Shown here one piece after another: positions 33,003-41,862 of a stretch of DNA of 64,000 nucleotides. Source of the DNA: Planctomycetota bacterium (GTDB lineage Bacteria; Planctomycetota; UBA11346); the NCBI GenBank assembly GCA_014193115.1, contig BJHQ01000001.1, forward strand, positions 310,001 to 374,000, written 5' to 3'. Numbering within the stretch: position 1 is the first letter of the stretch; each line of letters begins with the position of its first letter. The translations under genes and the position numbers were made by a program. Under the pieces are notes generated by a model that did no database searches, was not told the origin of the DNA, and saw only the letters and a program-made list of their open reading frames with translations.

Positions 33003-34786
33003 AACGCAAACGTCAGCACGCGAAGCAGCCCCAGCGCGGCAAGCCCCAGCGCGGCAAGCCCCAGCGCGGACAGGAAGCTGGACACGGTCGCGGCGGGAAA
33101 CCAGGGAAGTTTGGGAATCTGGTAAGCCGGCCGCGGCTGCTGCCGGTGATCCGCGGCGGCCTGCCCAGCCGCAGCGTGCCCGGCCCGGAAGTCGGCCAGC
33201 ACCCACAGGAATCCACCTGGCAACCAGCACGTCTGGCGACGCATGGGAATCCGGAAACCGCGCCTGCATCGGAAGACACCACGCTGCCGGTGGCGGAGGC
33301 GGCTGGTTCGGCGGAGAAAACGGCTCGTTCGGCGGAGAAAACCGCTCATTCGGCAACGAAAAACACCACGTCATCGAACCTGCCGCTGGCCAGGCTCTCC
33401 CTCGGCGACGCGGTCCGCCAGCGCTACCCGGCCGATCGCGGGCAGTCGGCGGACGGTGACTGGTCCGCAGGGAGTCACGGCCAGACGTCACCGAACCAGA
33501 CGGCTCGGCCCCGTCCGACTGGCGCGGCTCCCGCGCACTCCGCGACTCCGCCACGCGCTGCGGTGGGGCCGCGTGATGCAGGTGGGCGTGGCGCTGCTCC
33601 GCCCAGCGCTCCGCGGCAAAAGCCTCCGGCGGAACGGGCGCCAAAGGCATCCAGCTTTCAGAAGCCCCTGGTCGAACTCACCGGCGACGCGCCGCAGAAC
33701 ACCCACGCCACCCGCTGGGTGATCGGCTGCATGACCGGCACCAGCCTCGACGGGCTCGACGCCGCGGTGGTGGCGATCAAAGGCAACGGCCTGGCGATGC
33801 GGGTCGACCTGGTCGATCAGGTGGCGGTGCCGCTGCCTGCGGAACTTTCCAGGGATTTGCGGGCGATGGCCGAGCAGGTGCCGCGCACCACCGGCGACAT
33901 CGCCTGGACCCTCGCCGCCTTTACCCGGTTCCACCTGGAGTCGCTGCTGCCTCTGGCCAAGCGCCGGGTGATCGACCTGGTCGCGGTCCACGGCCAGACC
34001 GTATTCCACGCTCCGCCGCTGTCGTGGCAGGCCTTCGCCCCGGCGCCGCTGGCCCATGGCCTGGGCGTGCCGGTGGTTTGCGACCTGCGCGCCGCCGATC
34101 TTGCCGATGGCGGCCAGGGCGCACCGATCACGCCGCTCGCCGACCTGATCCTGTTCGGCCATCCACACGAGCGCCGAGTGGTGGTGAATCTCGGCGGTTT
34201 TTGCAACATCACCCGGCTTCCTCCGGGCCGCGAACCGAGCGCGGTGGGCGGCGGGGATGTCTGCGCCTGCAACCAGATCCTCGACGCCGTCGCCCGCCAG
34301 GTGCTTGGGCTGCCCTATGATCGGGACGGCCGCCGAGCCTGGGCCGGAGCAACCCGGCGGGCCGCAGTCGACGACCTGGTCGAACGCCTCGACGCCCAAT
34401 CCAAGCTCGGCCGATCCCTGGGCACCGGCGACGAGCTGACCGCGTGGATCGACGCCCACTCCGACGAGGCCCCTGACGACCTCGCCCGTTCCGCCTGCGC
34501 CGCCATCGCCGCGGTGATCGCCACCGCGGCCAAGTCCGGCGGAGCCCCGCAGCGCCTGATCGTGGCCGGCGGCGGCGTGCGCAACAAAGCCCTGATCTTC
34601 GAGCTAGCCCACCGCGCCGGCTGCCCTGTGACCCTCAGCGACGACCTCGGCACCCCCGCCACCCTGCGCGAAGCCATGGCGATGGCGGTGCTCGGCGCCC
34701 TCTGCCAAGACGGCGTACCGATCACCCTCAGCCAGATCACCGGCGCCGAACGCCCGTCCCGCGCCGGGCTGTGGTGCCTGCCGTGA
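32999..34786 (+). CDS. anmK: Anhydro-N-acetylmuramic acid kinase with long basic N-terminal extension
   Basis: The C-terminal 355 residues are a complete AnmK: GCMTGTSLDGLDAAVVAI near residue 240, LVAVHGQTVFH, VVVNLGGFCNIT, CNQILDAVA and LIVAGGGVRNKAL. AnmK hydrolyses the 1,6-anhydro ring and phosphorylates MurNAc with ATP. Here it is preceded by about 238 residues of low-complexity Lys/Arg/Pro/Ala sequence starting MKRKRQHAKQ, with three PQRGK-type repeats from 15-bp DNA repeats. ATGA overlap with the GH20 gene supports the long start; a start near residue 235 would give the usual family length of about 370 but no obvious ATG with Shine-Dalgarno is seen there. The extension may be disordered or an anchor to nucleic acid or membrane. 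Confidence 0.88.
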   Translation: MKRKRQHAKQPQRGKPQRGKPQRGQEAGHGRGGKPGKFGNLVSRPRLLPVIRGGLPSRSVPGPEVGQHPQESTWQPARLATHGNPETAPASEDTTLPVAEAAGSAEKTARSAEKTAHSATKNTTSSNLPLARLSLGDAVRQRYPADRGQSADGDWSAGSHGQTSPNQTARPRPTGAAPAHSATPPRAAVGPRDAGGRGAAPPSAPRQKPPAERAPKASSFQKPLVELTGDAPQNTHATRWVIGCMTGTSLDGLDAAVVAIKGNGLAMRVDLVDQVAVPLPAELSRDLRAMAEQVPRTTGDIAWTLAAFTRFHLESLLPLAKRRVIDLVAVHGQTVFHAPPLSWQAFAPAPLAHGLGVPVVCDLRAADLADGGQGAPITPLADLILFGHPHERRVVVNLGGFCNITRLPPGREPSAVGGGDVCACNQILDAVARQVLGLPYDRDGRRAWAGATRRAAVDDLVERLDAQSKLGRSLGTGDELTAWIDAHSDEAPDDLARSACAAIAAVIATAAKSGGAPQRLIVAGGGVRNKALIFELAHRAGCPVTLSDDLGTPATLREAMAMAVLGALCQDGVPITLSQITGAERPSRAGLWCLP

Positions 34787-34846
34787 GGTGTTTCCGGATT
34801 TTGGGTGGTTGCGGCCAAACTCCGCGTTGAAACGAGCCGGACTCCC

Positions 34847-35752
34847 ATGACCACCATCCACGACCGTGGCCATCTGCTCACTGAACAGGCCAATCCGCGC
34901 ACCGCGGCGCTGCATACGCTGTCACCTGCCGAGTTGGTGGCGGTGATCCAGGCCGAGGACCGGGCGATCACCGAGGCGCTGGCGGTGGCCGCTCCAGCCA
35001 TTGCCGGATTCATCGCGGCGGTGGCGCCGGGCTTCCGCCGTGGCGGGCGGTTGGTCTATGTCGGCGCCGGCACCAGCGGCCGGCTCGGAGTGCTCGATGC
35101 CAGCGAGGCGCCGCCGACGTTTTGCGTCGGCCATGACCGGATCATCGGCCTGATCGCCGGCGGCGATGGCGCCCTGCGCCGGTCAAGCGAAGGCGCCGAG
35201 GACGATCCCGATGGCGCGCTGCCGGCGCTGCGCGCGCTGGCGCTGACCAGCGACGATGCGGTGCTCGGCATCGCTGCCGGCGGCACCACGCCGTATGCCC
35301 GGGGCGCGTTGACCGGCGTGAAACATGCGGGTTCCCCGCCGGTCACCGGTCTGCTCACCTGCGCTCCGGTGGCGGCTCCTCCGGGCTGCGACCATCTGAT
35401 CGTCGTGCCCACCGGCCCCGAGGTCCTGACCGGCTCGACCCGGATGAAGGCCGGCACCGCCACCAAGCAGGCGTTGAACACGATCAGCACGTCGTTGATG
35501 GTGCTGAGCGGCCGGGTCCACGGCAACCTGATGATCGAGGTCAAAGCGACCAATGCGAAATTGCAGGACCGCGCCGTGCGCATCGTCATCGCCTTGACCG
35601 GCCTCAACCGGCCAGCCGCGCTGTCCGTGCTGGAGTCCGCCGGCTGGTCGGCCAAGACCGCGGTGGTGATGCACCGGCTCGGCCACGACCGGCCGACCGC
35701 CGAGGCCGCCCTGGCGGCGGCCGGCGGCCGGCTCGACGCGCTGCTGTCCTGA
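34847..35752 (+). CDS. murQ: N-acetylmuramic acid 6-phosphate etherase
   Basis: A 301-residue SIS-domain lyase that cleaves the D-lactyl ether of MurNAc 6-phosphate to GlcNAc 6-phosphate. The signatures VYVGAGTSGRLGVLDASE, GIAAGGTTPYARGAL, EVLTGSTRMKAGTATKQ with active-site residues, and GNLMIEVKATNAKL are all present. It follows anmK by 60 nt and completes the route from murein fragments to GlcNAc 6-phosphate together with the GH20 enzyme. ATG 34847 starts the usual family N-terminus (LLTEQANPRT near residue 9). A nagA or nagB gene is not seen here. Confidence 0.95.
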   Translation: MTTIHDRGHLLTEQANPRTAALHTLSPAELVAVIQAEDRAITEALAVAAPAIAGFIAAVAPGFRRGGRLVYVGAGTSGRLGVLDASEAPPTFCVGHDRIIGLIAGGDGALRRSSEGAEDDPDGALPALRALALTSDDAVLGIAAGGTTPYARGALTGVKHAGSPPVTGLLTCAPVAAPPGCDHLIVVPTGPEVLTGSTRMKAGTATKQALNTISTSLMVLSGRVHGNLMIEVKATNAKLQDRAVRIVIALTGLNRPAALSVLESAGWSAKTAVVMHRLGHDRPTAEAALAAAGGRLDALLS

Positions 35753-35754
35753 AA

Positions 35755-35826
35755 CCCGGAGCGCCGCACTCCGTGCAGCCCGCGTCAGCCGAGCAACTCG
35801 GAGCGCCGCACTCCGTGCGGCCCGCG
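35755..35826. repeat. Two copies of the GAGCGCCGCACTCCGTGC repeat
   Basis: The short convergent gap between murQ and the permease holds two near-identical units starting CGGAGCGCCGCACTCCGTG near 35757 and 35801. Their core is that of the tandem array at 6177-6679, showing that this repeat family is dispersed. The hairpin potential may allow them to serve as bidirectional terminators. Confidence 0.75.
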
Positions 35827-35836
35827 TCATGCTCAG

Positions 35837-38425
35837 TCAGCATTCGCGAAGCACGGCCAAAGGCGGCGCGGTGACCGCGCTGCGGCAGGCGAGCACACCG
35901 ACCACGGCGGCGGTGGCTGACATGACCGCGACGATCACGGCCAGGTCGACCCACGGCACGGTCAGGCCGACATCCAGGAAACCGAGCAATCCGGCTCCGG
36001 TTCCGATGCCGAGCAGCACTCCGGCGCTGGCGGCGAGCAGGCCGAGGACGGCGAACTCCGCGGCCAGGGCGGTCAGGACCAGACTGCGACCGGCGCCGAG
36101 GACCGCGAGCAAAGCGGCGTCGCTGCGCCGGGCCGCGGCGGTGGCCAGGCCCAGTCCGGCGACCACCGCCAGACCGGCGGCCAGGGCGAAGAACGCCAAG
36201 GTGCGGATGGCGAGGCCCATGCGCTGGATCAGGTCCACGGCGGTGCGGCCGGTGTCCTCCAGGTCGATCAGGGTGACGTTGGGAAAGCGCGCGGCGCTGG
36301 CGTCGCGCAGCCGGATCTTGGTCGCGGCATCGCACCGGCCGATCGAGGCGAGCCAGGTCGCCGGCGCCCCGACCAGGGCGTGGGGTGAGAGCAGAACGAA
36401 GAAATTGAGGCGGAATCCCAGCCAATCGACCCGGCGGAGGCTGGTGACGGTGGCGGTCACCTCGCTGCCGGCGACATCGAAACGCAGCCGGTCGCCCAGA
36501 CCGATGCCGACCTGCTGGGCCCAGCGCTGCTCGACGGAGGCTTCCACCGGTTTGGCCGGGTCCTCGGTCGCGGAGGTGTCCATCCAGGTGCCGGCAACGA
36601 TGGTGTTGTCGGCGCCGGGCTGGCTGCGCCACGAGAGATTCTGCTCGCGATTGCGGAACGTCCGGCTGCGCTGGGACTCGCGGGTGGTGGCGTCGGCGGC
36701 GTCCATGGCCGCGGTCTGGTCGTTGATCGCCCGCAGCCGGGCCGGCACCCGCGGTCCGAACTGGACATCGTCGATGCCCAGGCCGCGCACCATCTCGCGA
36801 TAGGTGTCGAGCTGATCGCTCTGCACATCCAGCGCGAAATATGCTGGCAGATCACCGCGTCGGGACGGATCGACCTCGGCCAGCCAGCTCGCCCGATAGG
36901 TCGCCAGGAACCCCAGCACCACCGCCACCAGGCCGAGGGCGGCGAAAGCCGCAGCCGGGCGGTAGCCGGGCCGCGCCAGGTTGCCGAGTCCGAGGCGCAC
37001 CGCGATCGGGCCGCGGCGGCCAATTGCCGCCGCCACCGGCAGCAGGATCCGGGCGAGCACCGCCAGAACCGCCGCCGACAGCGCGACCGCCAGGATGTAG
37101 CCGCCGCCCACCAGCCACGAGCTGGTCTCGATCCGGGCGACGGCGAACAGCAGGCCCAAGACGACGACCAGCCACAGTCCGGTGGCGACGCGCGAGCGCC
37201 CAGAAGCGGATCCTGTGTCGCCGACCGCGCTGGCGCGGAACGCGGCCATCGGCGGTTCGTAACCGGCGGCGATGGCAGCCGGCACCGCCGCGATCACCGC
37301 GGCGATCAGGCCGAGTCCACCGCCGGAGAGCATGGCGCCGGGATCAAGGCCATAGCCGAGCTCGAAACCGAGCAGTCCGTGGAGCGCGCCAACGGCGGCA
37401 TTGGCGGCGGCCGAGCCGAGCACGATGCCGGCCACGGCAGCGATCAGGCCGAGCACCGACGCCTGGATCAGGGCGATGCCGATGATGCCGGCCGGGGTCG
37501 CGCCCAGGGTGCGCAGCACCGCGAAGGATTCGCGTTGCTCTGCGAGCAGGGCGCGGATCAGCGCGCCGACCCCGACCGCACCCATGACCAGCGCCGACAG
37601 CGCGAGCAGCCGCAGGAAATCCGCGAACCGGCCGATGCTTTCCGCGATCATCCGGCTGGCATCACGGCAGGTGCGCACGACCACGCCCTGATTCGGCGTG
37701 CCGGCATCGCCCTGCCGATCGGTTTCCGGGATGCCCAGCGCGTCTTGAAGCCGGGTGGCCGCCGCAGTCAGCTCATCGCCAGGGCCGAGGCGGATCAGCA
37801 CCTGATGGCGGATGCGCGATCCCAGGCCGCTGAGGCCGGTGGCTTCCAGGTGACGCAGGTCGATCAGCACCCGCGGACCGAGCTGGAAAGGATTGGCCGA
37901 GCGACCCGGTTCGGCGGCGACCACCGCGGCGATGCGCAGGTCGAGCTGGCCCAGGCGCAGCCGGTCGCCGACCCGCAGGGCGAGCAGGCGGAGCAGTTCG
38001 GCTTCCACCGCGCAGGTCGGTTCGGCGGTGTGGATCGTCGCCGCCGGAACGGTGGCCGCCGCCGTCGAACCGTCTGCCGCCAGGCGCAAGGTGCCTGCCA
38101 GGGGCCAGCCTGGAGCCACGGCTTTCACCTCGACCGGGCGGGCGGCGCCTGCGGGTCCGGCAGCCATCGAGACGAATCCCGCCGTGTTCACCTGCGTCGA
38201 TCCAGGCAGGCTTTTCTCGATGATGGCGGTGGCGAGGGGCTGGAACGAGGCGACCTCCAGATCACCGCCGAACAGGTTGCGGGCTTCGCGTTCGACCAGG
38301 GCCTCGGCCCTGGCGTCGAGTCCGCCGACCAGCACCCGCGCGGCCACGCCGACTGCCAGGCACAGCCCGGCGAGCAGCAAGCGGCTCCGCGACCGGCGGA
38401 GCAACGCCAGCGCGAGGCGGATCAT
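35837..38425 (-). CDS. ABC transporter permease, FtsX/YbbP type
   Basis: An 862-residue inner-membrane permease. An N-terminal span (LLLAGLCLAVGVAARVLVGG) is followed by a large periplasmic domain, then a four-helix set (about residues 260-420), a second periplasmic domain and three C-terminal helices (LAFFALAAGLAVVAGLG onward). This is the layout of the long YbbP/MacB-like permeases with two FtsX domains. With the ATPase immediately upstream and the esterase before that, the set matches the E. coli ybbA-ybbP-tesA group. These transporters extract or move lipoproteins or lipids; the cargo is unknown. ATG 38425 overlaps the ATPase stop (ATGA). Confidence 0.9.
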   Translation of the reverse strand: MIRLALALLRRSRSRLLLAGLCLAVGVAARVLVGGLDARAEALVEREARNLFGGDLEVASFQPLATAIIEKSLPGSTQVNTAGFVSMAAGPAGAARPVEVKAVAPGWPLAGTLRLAADGSTAAATVPAATIHTAEPTCAVEAELLRLLALRVGDRLRLGQLDLRIAAVVAAEPGRSANPFQLGPRVLIDLRHLEATGLSGLGSRIRHQVLIRLGPGDELTAAATRLQDALGIPETDRQGDAGTPNQGVVVRTCRDASRMIAESIGRFADFLRLLALSALVMGAVGVGALIRALLAEQRESFAVLRTLGATPAGIIGIALIQASVLGLIAAVAGIVLGSAAANAAVGALHGLLGFELGYGLDPGAMLSGGGLGLIAAVIAAVPAAIAAGYEPPMAAFRASAVGDTGSASGRSRVATGLWLVVVLGLLFAVARIETSSWLVGGGYILAVALSAAVLAVLARILLPVAAAIGRRGPIAVRLGLGNLARPGYRPAAAFAALGLVAVVLGFLATYRASWLAEVDPSRRGDLPAYFALDVQSDQLDTYREMVRGLGIDDVQFGPRVPARLRAINDQTAAMDAADATTRESQRSRTFRNREQNLSWRSQPGADNTIVAGTWMDTSATEDPAKPVEASVEQRWAQQVGIGLGDRLRFDVAGSEVTATVTSLRRVDWLGFRLNFFVLLSPHALVGAPATWLASIGRCDAATKIRLRDASAARFPNVTLIDLEDTGRTAVDLIQRMGLAIRTLAFFALAAGLAVVAGLGLATAAARRSDAALLAVLGAGRSLVLTALAAEFAVLGLLAASAGVLLGIGTGAGLLGFLDVGLTVPWVDLAVIVAVMSATAAVVGVLACRSAVTAPPLAVLREC

Positions 38426-39108
38426 GCGCCCGACGCCACCACCCGGCCGTCGCGCAGGTTGATGCGGCGGTCGGCCTGGGCGGCCAAGGCCGCGTCGTGG
38501 GTCACCAGCACCAGGGTGGTGCGGTCGTCGCGGACGGTGGCGAACAGCAATTCGGCGACGTGGGCGCCATTGACGCTGTCGAGGTTCCCGGTGGGTTCAT
38601 CGGCGACCACCAGGGCCGGGCGATTGGCCAGGGCCCGGGCCAGGGCGACCCGCTGCTGCTCGCCGCCGGACAACTGCGCCGGCAGGTGATCGGCCCGGGC
38701 GGTCAGGCCGACCCGGGCGAGCAGGTCATCGACCCGGAGGTCGGCGGCGTGCCGGGCGATTCCGGACAGCTCCAGCGGCAGGCGGATGTTCTCGCGGGCG
38801 CTCAGCGTCGGCAGCAGCCGGTAGCTCTGGAACAGCACGCCGAGCCGGCGGTTGCGCCAGGCGGCGCGGTCGCGCTCGGGCATCGCCGCCAGGTCGCGGC
38901 CTTCGACCAGGACTTGACCGTGATCCGGAACGTCGAGCCCGGCGATCAGGCCGAGCAAGGTCGATTTGCCGCTGCCCGACGGCCCGACCACTGCCACTGA
39001 TTCGCCGATGCCTGCCGTGAACGACACATCGGCGAGCACGGCGAGTATAGCGTCGCCGAGCCGATAGGCGCGGGTGAGCCGGCGGATTTCCAGAGCGGGA
39101 ACGGCCAT
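38422..39108 (-). CDS. ABC transporter ATP-binding protein, YbbA/LolD type
   Basis: A 228-residue ATPase. Walker A is GPSGSGKST, the Q-loop is GVLFQSYRLLP, the signature is LSGGEQQRVALARAL, Walker B is LVVADEPTGNLD and the switch His is in LVTHDAALA. It energises the adjacent permease. A GTG at 39144 overlaps the esterase stop as GTGA and would add 12 residues; ATG 39108 begins the usual core (MAVPALEIRRLTRAY), and I used it although the Shine-Dalgarno is weak. The gene order esterase-ATPase-permease on one strand indicates a single operon. Confidence 0.93.
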   Translation of the reverse strand: MAVPALEIRRLTRAYRLGDAILAVLADVSFTAGIGESVAVVGPSGSGKSTLLGLIAGLDVPDHGQVLVEGRDLAAMPERDRAAWRNRRLGVLFQSYRLLPTLSARENIRLPLELSGIARHAADLRVDDLLARVGLTARADHLPAQLSGGEQQRVALARALANRPALVVADEPTGNLDSVNGAHVAELLFATVRDDRTTLVLVTHDAALAAQADRRINLRDGRVVASGA

Positions 39109-39140
39109 GGTTTGAACCGGGGAATCACCTGGCTGCTTGG

Positions 39141-39740
39141 TCACGGCTTCAATCCGAGGTGCGGCTTGAGGAAGGCCAAGACCAGCTTCGCCACCCGTCG
39201 CTGGCCTTCTGCGTTGGGGTGGATGCCATCCGGTTGGTTGAGCGAGCGGTCGGCGGCGACGCCGTCGAGCAGGAACGGCAGCAGCGCGGTCTTGGTCGAC
39301 GCGGCCACGGCGGGGAAGGCATTGGCGAAGGCCGTGCGGTACTCGTCGCCATAATTCGTGGGCAATTGCATGCCGGCGAGCAGCGGCGTGGCGCCGGCGG
39401 CGCGGATGGCGTCGATCATCGCGGTCAGGTTGGCGATGGTCTCGGTCACCGGCAGGCCGCGCAGGCCGTCGTTGCCGCCCAGGGCGACCAGGACGATGTC
39501 GGGCTTGGACTTCAGCAGCCAGCCGATGCGGCGCCGGCCACCGGCGGTGGTATCGCCGGAGACCCCGGCGTTGACCACTTTCCACTGCGGTGCCAGCGTT
39601 TTCAGCTCGTGCTGGATCAGTGCCGGATAGGCCTGCTGCTCGTCCAGGCCATAGCCGGCGGTGAGGCTGTCGCCGAGGAAGGCCACGGTTTCCGCATGCA
39701 CAGCGGCGACGGCGAGGACGACCAGGAGCGCGAACCGCAT
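39141..39740 (-). CDS. tesA: TesA-like secreted SGNH arylesterase/lysophospholipase
   Basis: A 199-residue SGNH esterase with a signal peptide (RFALLVVLAVAAVHA). Block I is VAFLGDSLTAGYGLDE with the nucleophile Ser, block II has GVSGDTTAGG, block III is VALGGNDGLRG and block V is QPDGIHPNAEGQ with Asp and His. This closely follows TesA/EstA, the periplasmic thioesterase I/lysophospholipase L1. It lies upstream of the ABC pair in the same orientation, with the ATPase GTG overlapping its stop, so these functions are probably linked at the envelope. Confidence 0.93.
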   Translation of the reverse strand: MRFALLVVLAVAAVHAETVAFLGDSLTAGYGLDEQQAYPALIQHELKTLAPQWKVVNAGVSGDTTAGGRRRIGWLLKSKPDIVLVALGGNDGLRGLPVTETIANLTAMIDAIRAAGATPLLAGMQLPTNYGDEYRTAFANAFPAVAASTKTALLPFLLDGVAADRSLNQPDGIHPNAEGQRRVAKLVLAFLKPHLGLKP

Positions 39741-39924
39741 GGGTTCAGCATGGGCCGTCCGCGCCTGGCGTCAGCATCCACCCGGCGTACCCGCACGGCC
39801 GATCACCTGGCCGCGGGGAACCGAGGCCCGCTACGAAGTGGAGGCAGCCATCGCGGAACTGCTCACATGACGTCTGAGGAAGTTGACCAATGTGCAACGA
39901 ACCGGAACCCAGCCCAACGGGGAC

Positions 39925-39958
39925 ATCCTTGGAGTGAGCAGCAATTCCAAGGATTTTT
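39925..39958 (+). terminator. Hairpin with T-tract, 64 nt upstream of thiG
   Basis: ATCCTTGGA and TCCAAGGAT form a 9-bp stem around a 12-nt loop, and the downstream arm runs straight into a short T-tract (TTTTT), the form of an intrinsic terminator on the plus strand. It lies between the divergent start of the TesA-like gene and thiG, where no plus-strand gene ends, so it may be a leader attenuator for thiG. I looked for a thiamine-pyrophosphate riboswitch core upstream and did not find it. Confidence 0.55.
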
Positions 39959-40022
39959 CCCAGATAACAGGGTCGGCCAGTGGAACGACTTGCGCCATCC
40001 CGGCCCAGCCAACGATCCGGTC

Positions 40023-40841
40023 ATGAGCGACCCATCCGTCATCCCGCCCCTGACCGTCGGCAAGGCCGTGTTCCGCAGCCGCCTGTTGGTGGGCACCGGT
40101 AAATACCGAGACTTTTCGACCATGCGGGCGGCGCTGCTCGAATCCGGGGCCGACGTGGTCACGGTCGCGGTGCGCCGGGCGACGACGAAAATGGAGGGCG
40201 GCTCCCTGCTCGATGCCCTGCCGCCAGGCATGCAGCTGCTGCCCAACACCGCCGGCTGCTTCACCACCGAAGACGCCCTGCGCACCGCCCGGCTCGGCCG
40301 TGAGCTCGGCCTGTCTGATTTGGTGAAGCTGGAGGTCCTGGCCGATCCCAAGACCCTGCTGCCCCACCCGGTGCAGACCCTGAATGCCACCGCGACCCTG
40401 GTCCGCGAAGGCTTCACCGTGCTGGTCTACACCAGCGATGATCCGGTGCTGGCGCTGGAGCTCGAATCCGCCGGCGCCGCCGCGGTGATGCCGGCGGGTT
40501 CGCCGATCGGCAGCGGCCAGGGCATCCTCAACCGCAACAGCCTCGAAATCATCCTGGAGCGGGCCAAGGTCCCGATCATCATCGACGCCGGTGTCGGCAC
40601 CGCGTCAGACGTCACCATCGCGATGGAGCTCGGCGCCGCAGGAGTGCTGCTCAACACCGGCATCGCCGGCGCCGGCGACCCGGTGCGCATGGCCCGGGCG
40701 ATGCGCCACGCCCTGGAGGCCGGCTATTGGGCGAGCGGCGCCGGCCGGATCGAACGCCGGCGCTACGCCAACGCCTCATCGCCGCTCGGCGGCCTGATCG
40801 CCAGCGCCGAAGCCGGCGGACGGGGCATCCCCGGGGAGTGA
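40023..40841 (+). CDS. thiG: Thiazole synthase
   Basis: A 272-residue TIM-barrel enzyme that forms the thiamine thiazole phosphate from deoxyxylulose phosphate, dehydroglycine or iminoglycine and ThiS thiocarboxylate. RLLVGTGKYRDFSTM, VTVAVRR, LLPNTAGC, LVKLEVLADPKTLLP with the Schiff-base Lys (about residue 101), and PIIIDAGVGTASD are diagnostic. ThiS, ThiH/ThiO and ThiE are not adjacent, so the pathway is scattered in this genome. The MoeB/ThiF-rhodanese gene at 23.4 kb could activate the carrier. ATG 40023 gives the normal family length. Confidence 0.96.
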   Translation: MSDPSVIPPLTVGKAVFRSRLLVGTGKYRDFSTMRAALLESGADVVTVAVRRATTKMEGGSLLDALPPGMQLLPNTAGCFTTEDALRTARLGRELGLSDLVKLEVLADPKTLLPHPVQTLNATATLVREGFTVLVYTSDDPVLALELESAGAAAVMPAGSPIGSGQGILNRNSLEIILERAKVPIIIDAGVGTASDVTIAMELGAAGVLLNTGIAGAGDPVRMARAMRHALEAGYWASGAGRIERRRYANASSPLGGLIASAEAGGRGIPGE

Positions 40842-40928
40842 GCCGGATTCCGGGATCGCGGCCGTCTCAGCCGCCGGCTTCTTCAAACCCAGCTGGCGGG
40901 ACGCCCGCGATCCCTGGATGGTCCCGGT

Positions 40929-41453
40929 TCAGCCCTGCCACGCCCACAGCCCCAGGACCAGGAAGCTGCTTGGCGGTTCGCTGCGGGCGATGGTCCAGGC
41001 CTGGTCGCGGGTCAATGCTTCGACTTCCAGTAATTCCATGGCCTCCAACTGCGGCTCGGCGACGCGGCGGCAGCCTTCGATCAGCACGACGTGCAGGCGC
41101 ATGCGGAGCAGGCCGGGCATGACTTCGAGGGCCTGGAGCAGGCGCGGTGCGGCGCCGGCGTGGCCGGTCTCTTCAAGCAGTTCCCGGGCCGCGGCGGCGA
41201 CCGGGTCCTCGCCGGGGTCGATGCCGCCGCCGGGGAACTCGTGGAACCAGCGCTTGTACGGATGGCGATAGATGCGCTCCACCAGCAACCGGCCGTCGGC
41301 CAGGACCGGCACCGCCACCACCGCGTCGGAGCGGGCCTCGACCTGATGATAGGTGTACGGCTGGCCGTGGCGGTCGCGGATCTCCTCGGCGACGGTGGCG
41401 AAGATCCGGTTCTCGGCGACGACTTGGCGGTTCACCGGCGCACCGACGGGCAT
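40929..41453 (-). CDS. NUDIX hydrolase, ADP-sugar pyrophosphatase-like
   Basis: A 174-residue NUDIX protein. The box GGGIDPGEDPVAAAARELL continues as EETG, giving the full G-x5-E-x7-REUxEExGU pattern with metal-binding glutamates. A preceding KRWFHEFP segment resembles ADP-ribose pyrophosphatases. It probably hydrolyses nucleoside diphosphate sugars in the cytosol. ATG 41453 lies 7 nt after the stop of the small gene upstream, so the two form a unit. A longer in-frame start at 41531 would overlap that gene. Confidence 0.9.
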   Translation of the reverse strand: MPVGAPVNRQVVAENRIFATVAEEIRDRHGQPYTYHQVEARSDAVVAVPVLADGRLLVERIYRHPYKRWFHEFPGGGIDPGEDPVAAAARELLEETGHAGAAPRLLQALEVMPGLLRMRLHVVLIEGCRRVAEPQLEAMELLEVEALTRDQAWTIARSEPPSSFLVLGLWAWQG

Positions 41454-41460
41454 GGCCGGA

Positions 41461-41862
41461 TCAGGGCAGCGGCAGGTACGGCGTCGCGTCGAAGCGCTCG
41501 TCGAGGTCCTCATAGACCGCGGTGATCTCATCGAGCGGGATGTAGACCCGGTAGCGGTGGGCCTCGCCGCCGAACTTGTCGATGGCGTCGGCGAGCAGGA
41601 TATCGCGGCGGCCGCCGTCGGCCCACTGGTCCTTGGTGTAGTTCTGCCAGATCTTGCGGCTCATCTCCGGCGACCAGTGCAGGCAGCGGACCTCGCCGAC
41701 CAGCAGTTCCTTGCGCATCTCGACGAACTTGAGGATGAACCGCTCGCCGCGGCGGACGATCACCGTTGCCACCCGCTGCTGTTCGACCAGCGCCTCGACC
41801 ACTTTGGACAGCGTCCCGGGATGGTCGGTCCCTGGGACGATGATCTTCCGGTCTGCGCTCAT
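41461..41862 (-). CDS. Conserved hypothetical protein, co-transcribed with the NUDIX gene
   Basis: A 133-residue cytosolic protein I do not recognise. The N-terminal half (DHPGTLSKVVEALVEQQRVA then TVIVRRGERFILKF) has the strand-helix-strand flavour of an ACT-like domain. The C-terminal half is polar and charged, with RRDILLADAIDKFGGEAHRY. No catalytic motif is seen. ATG 41862 is preferred; ATG 41922 would add a Cys-rich leader. It ends 7 nt before the NUDIX start. Confidence 0.7.
   Translation of the reverse strand: MSADRKIIVPGTDHPGTLSKVVEALVEQQRVATVIVRRGERFILKFVEMRKELLVGEVRCLHWSPEMSRKIWQNYTKDQWADGGRRDILLADAIDKFGGEAHRYRVYIPLDEITAVYEDLDERFDATPYLPLP

Noticed and set aside
39741..40022. TPP riboswitch upstream of thiG
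   Set aside because: The CUGAGA and ACCUGAUC-like core elements are not found; only a terminator-like hairpin is supported.
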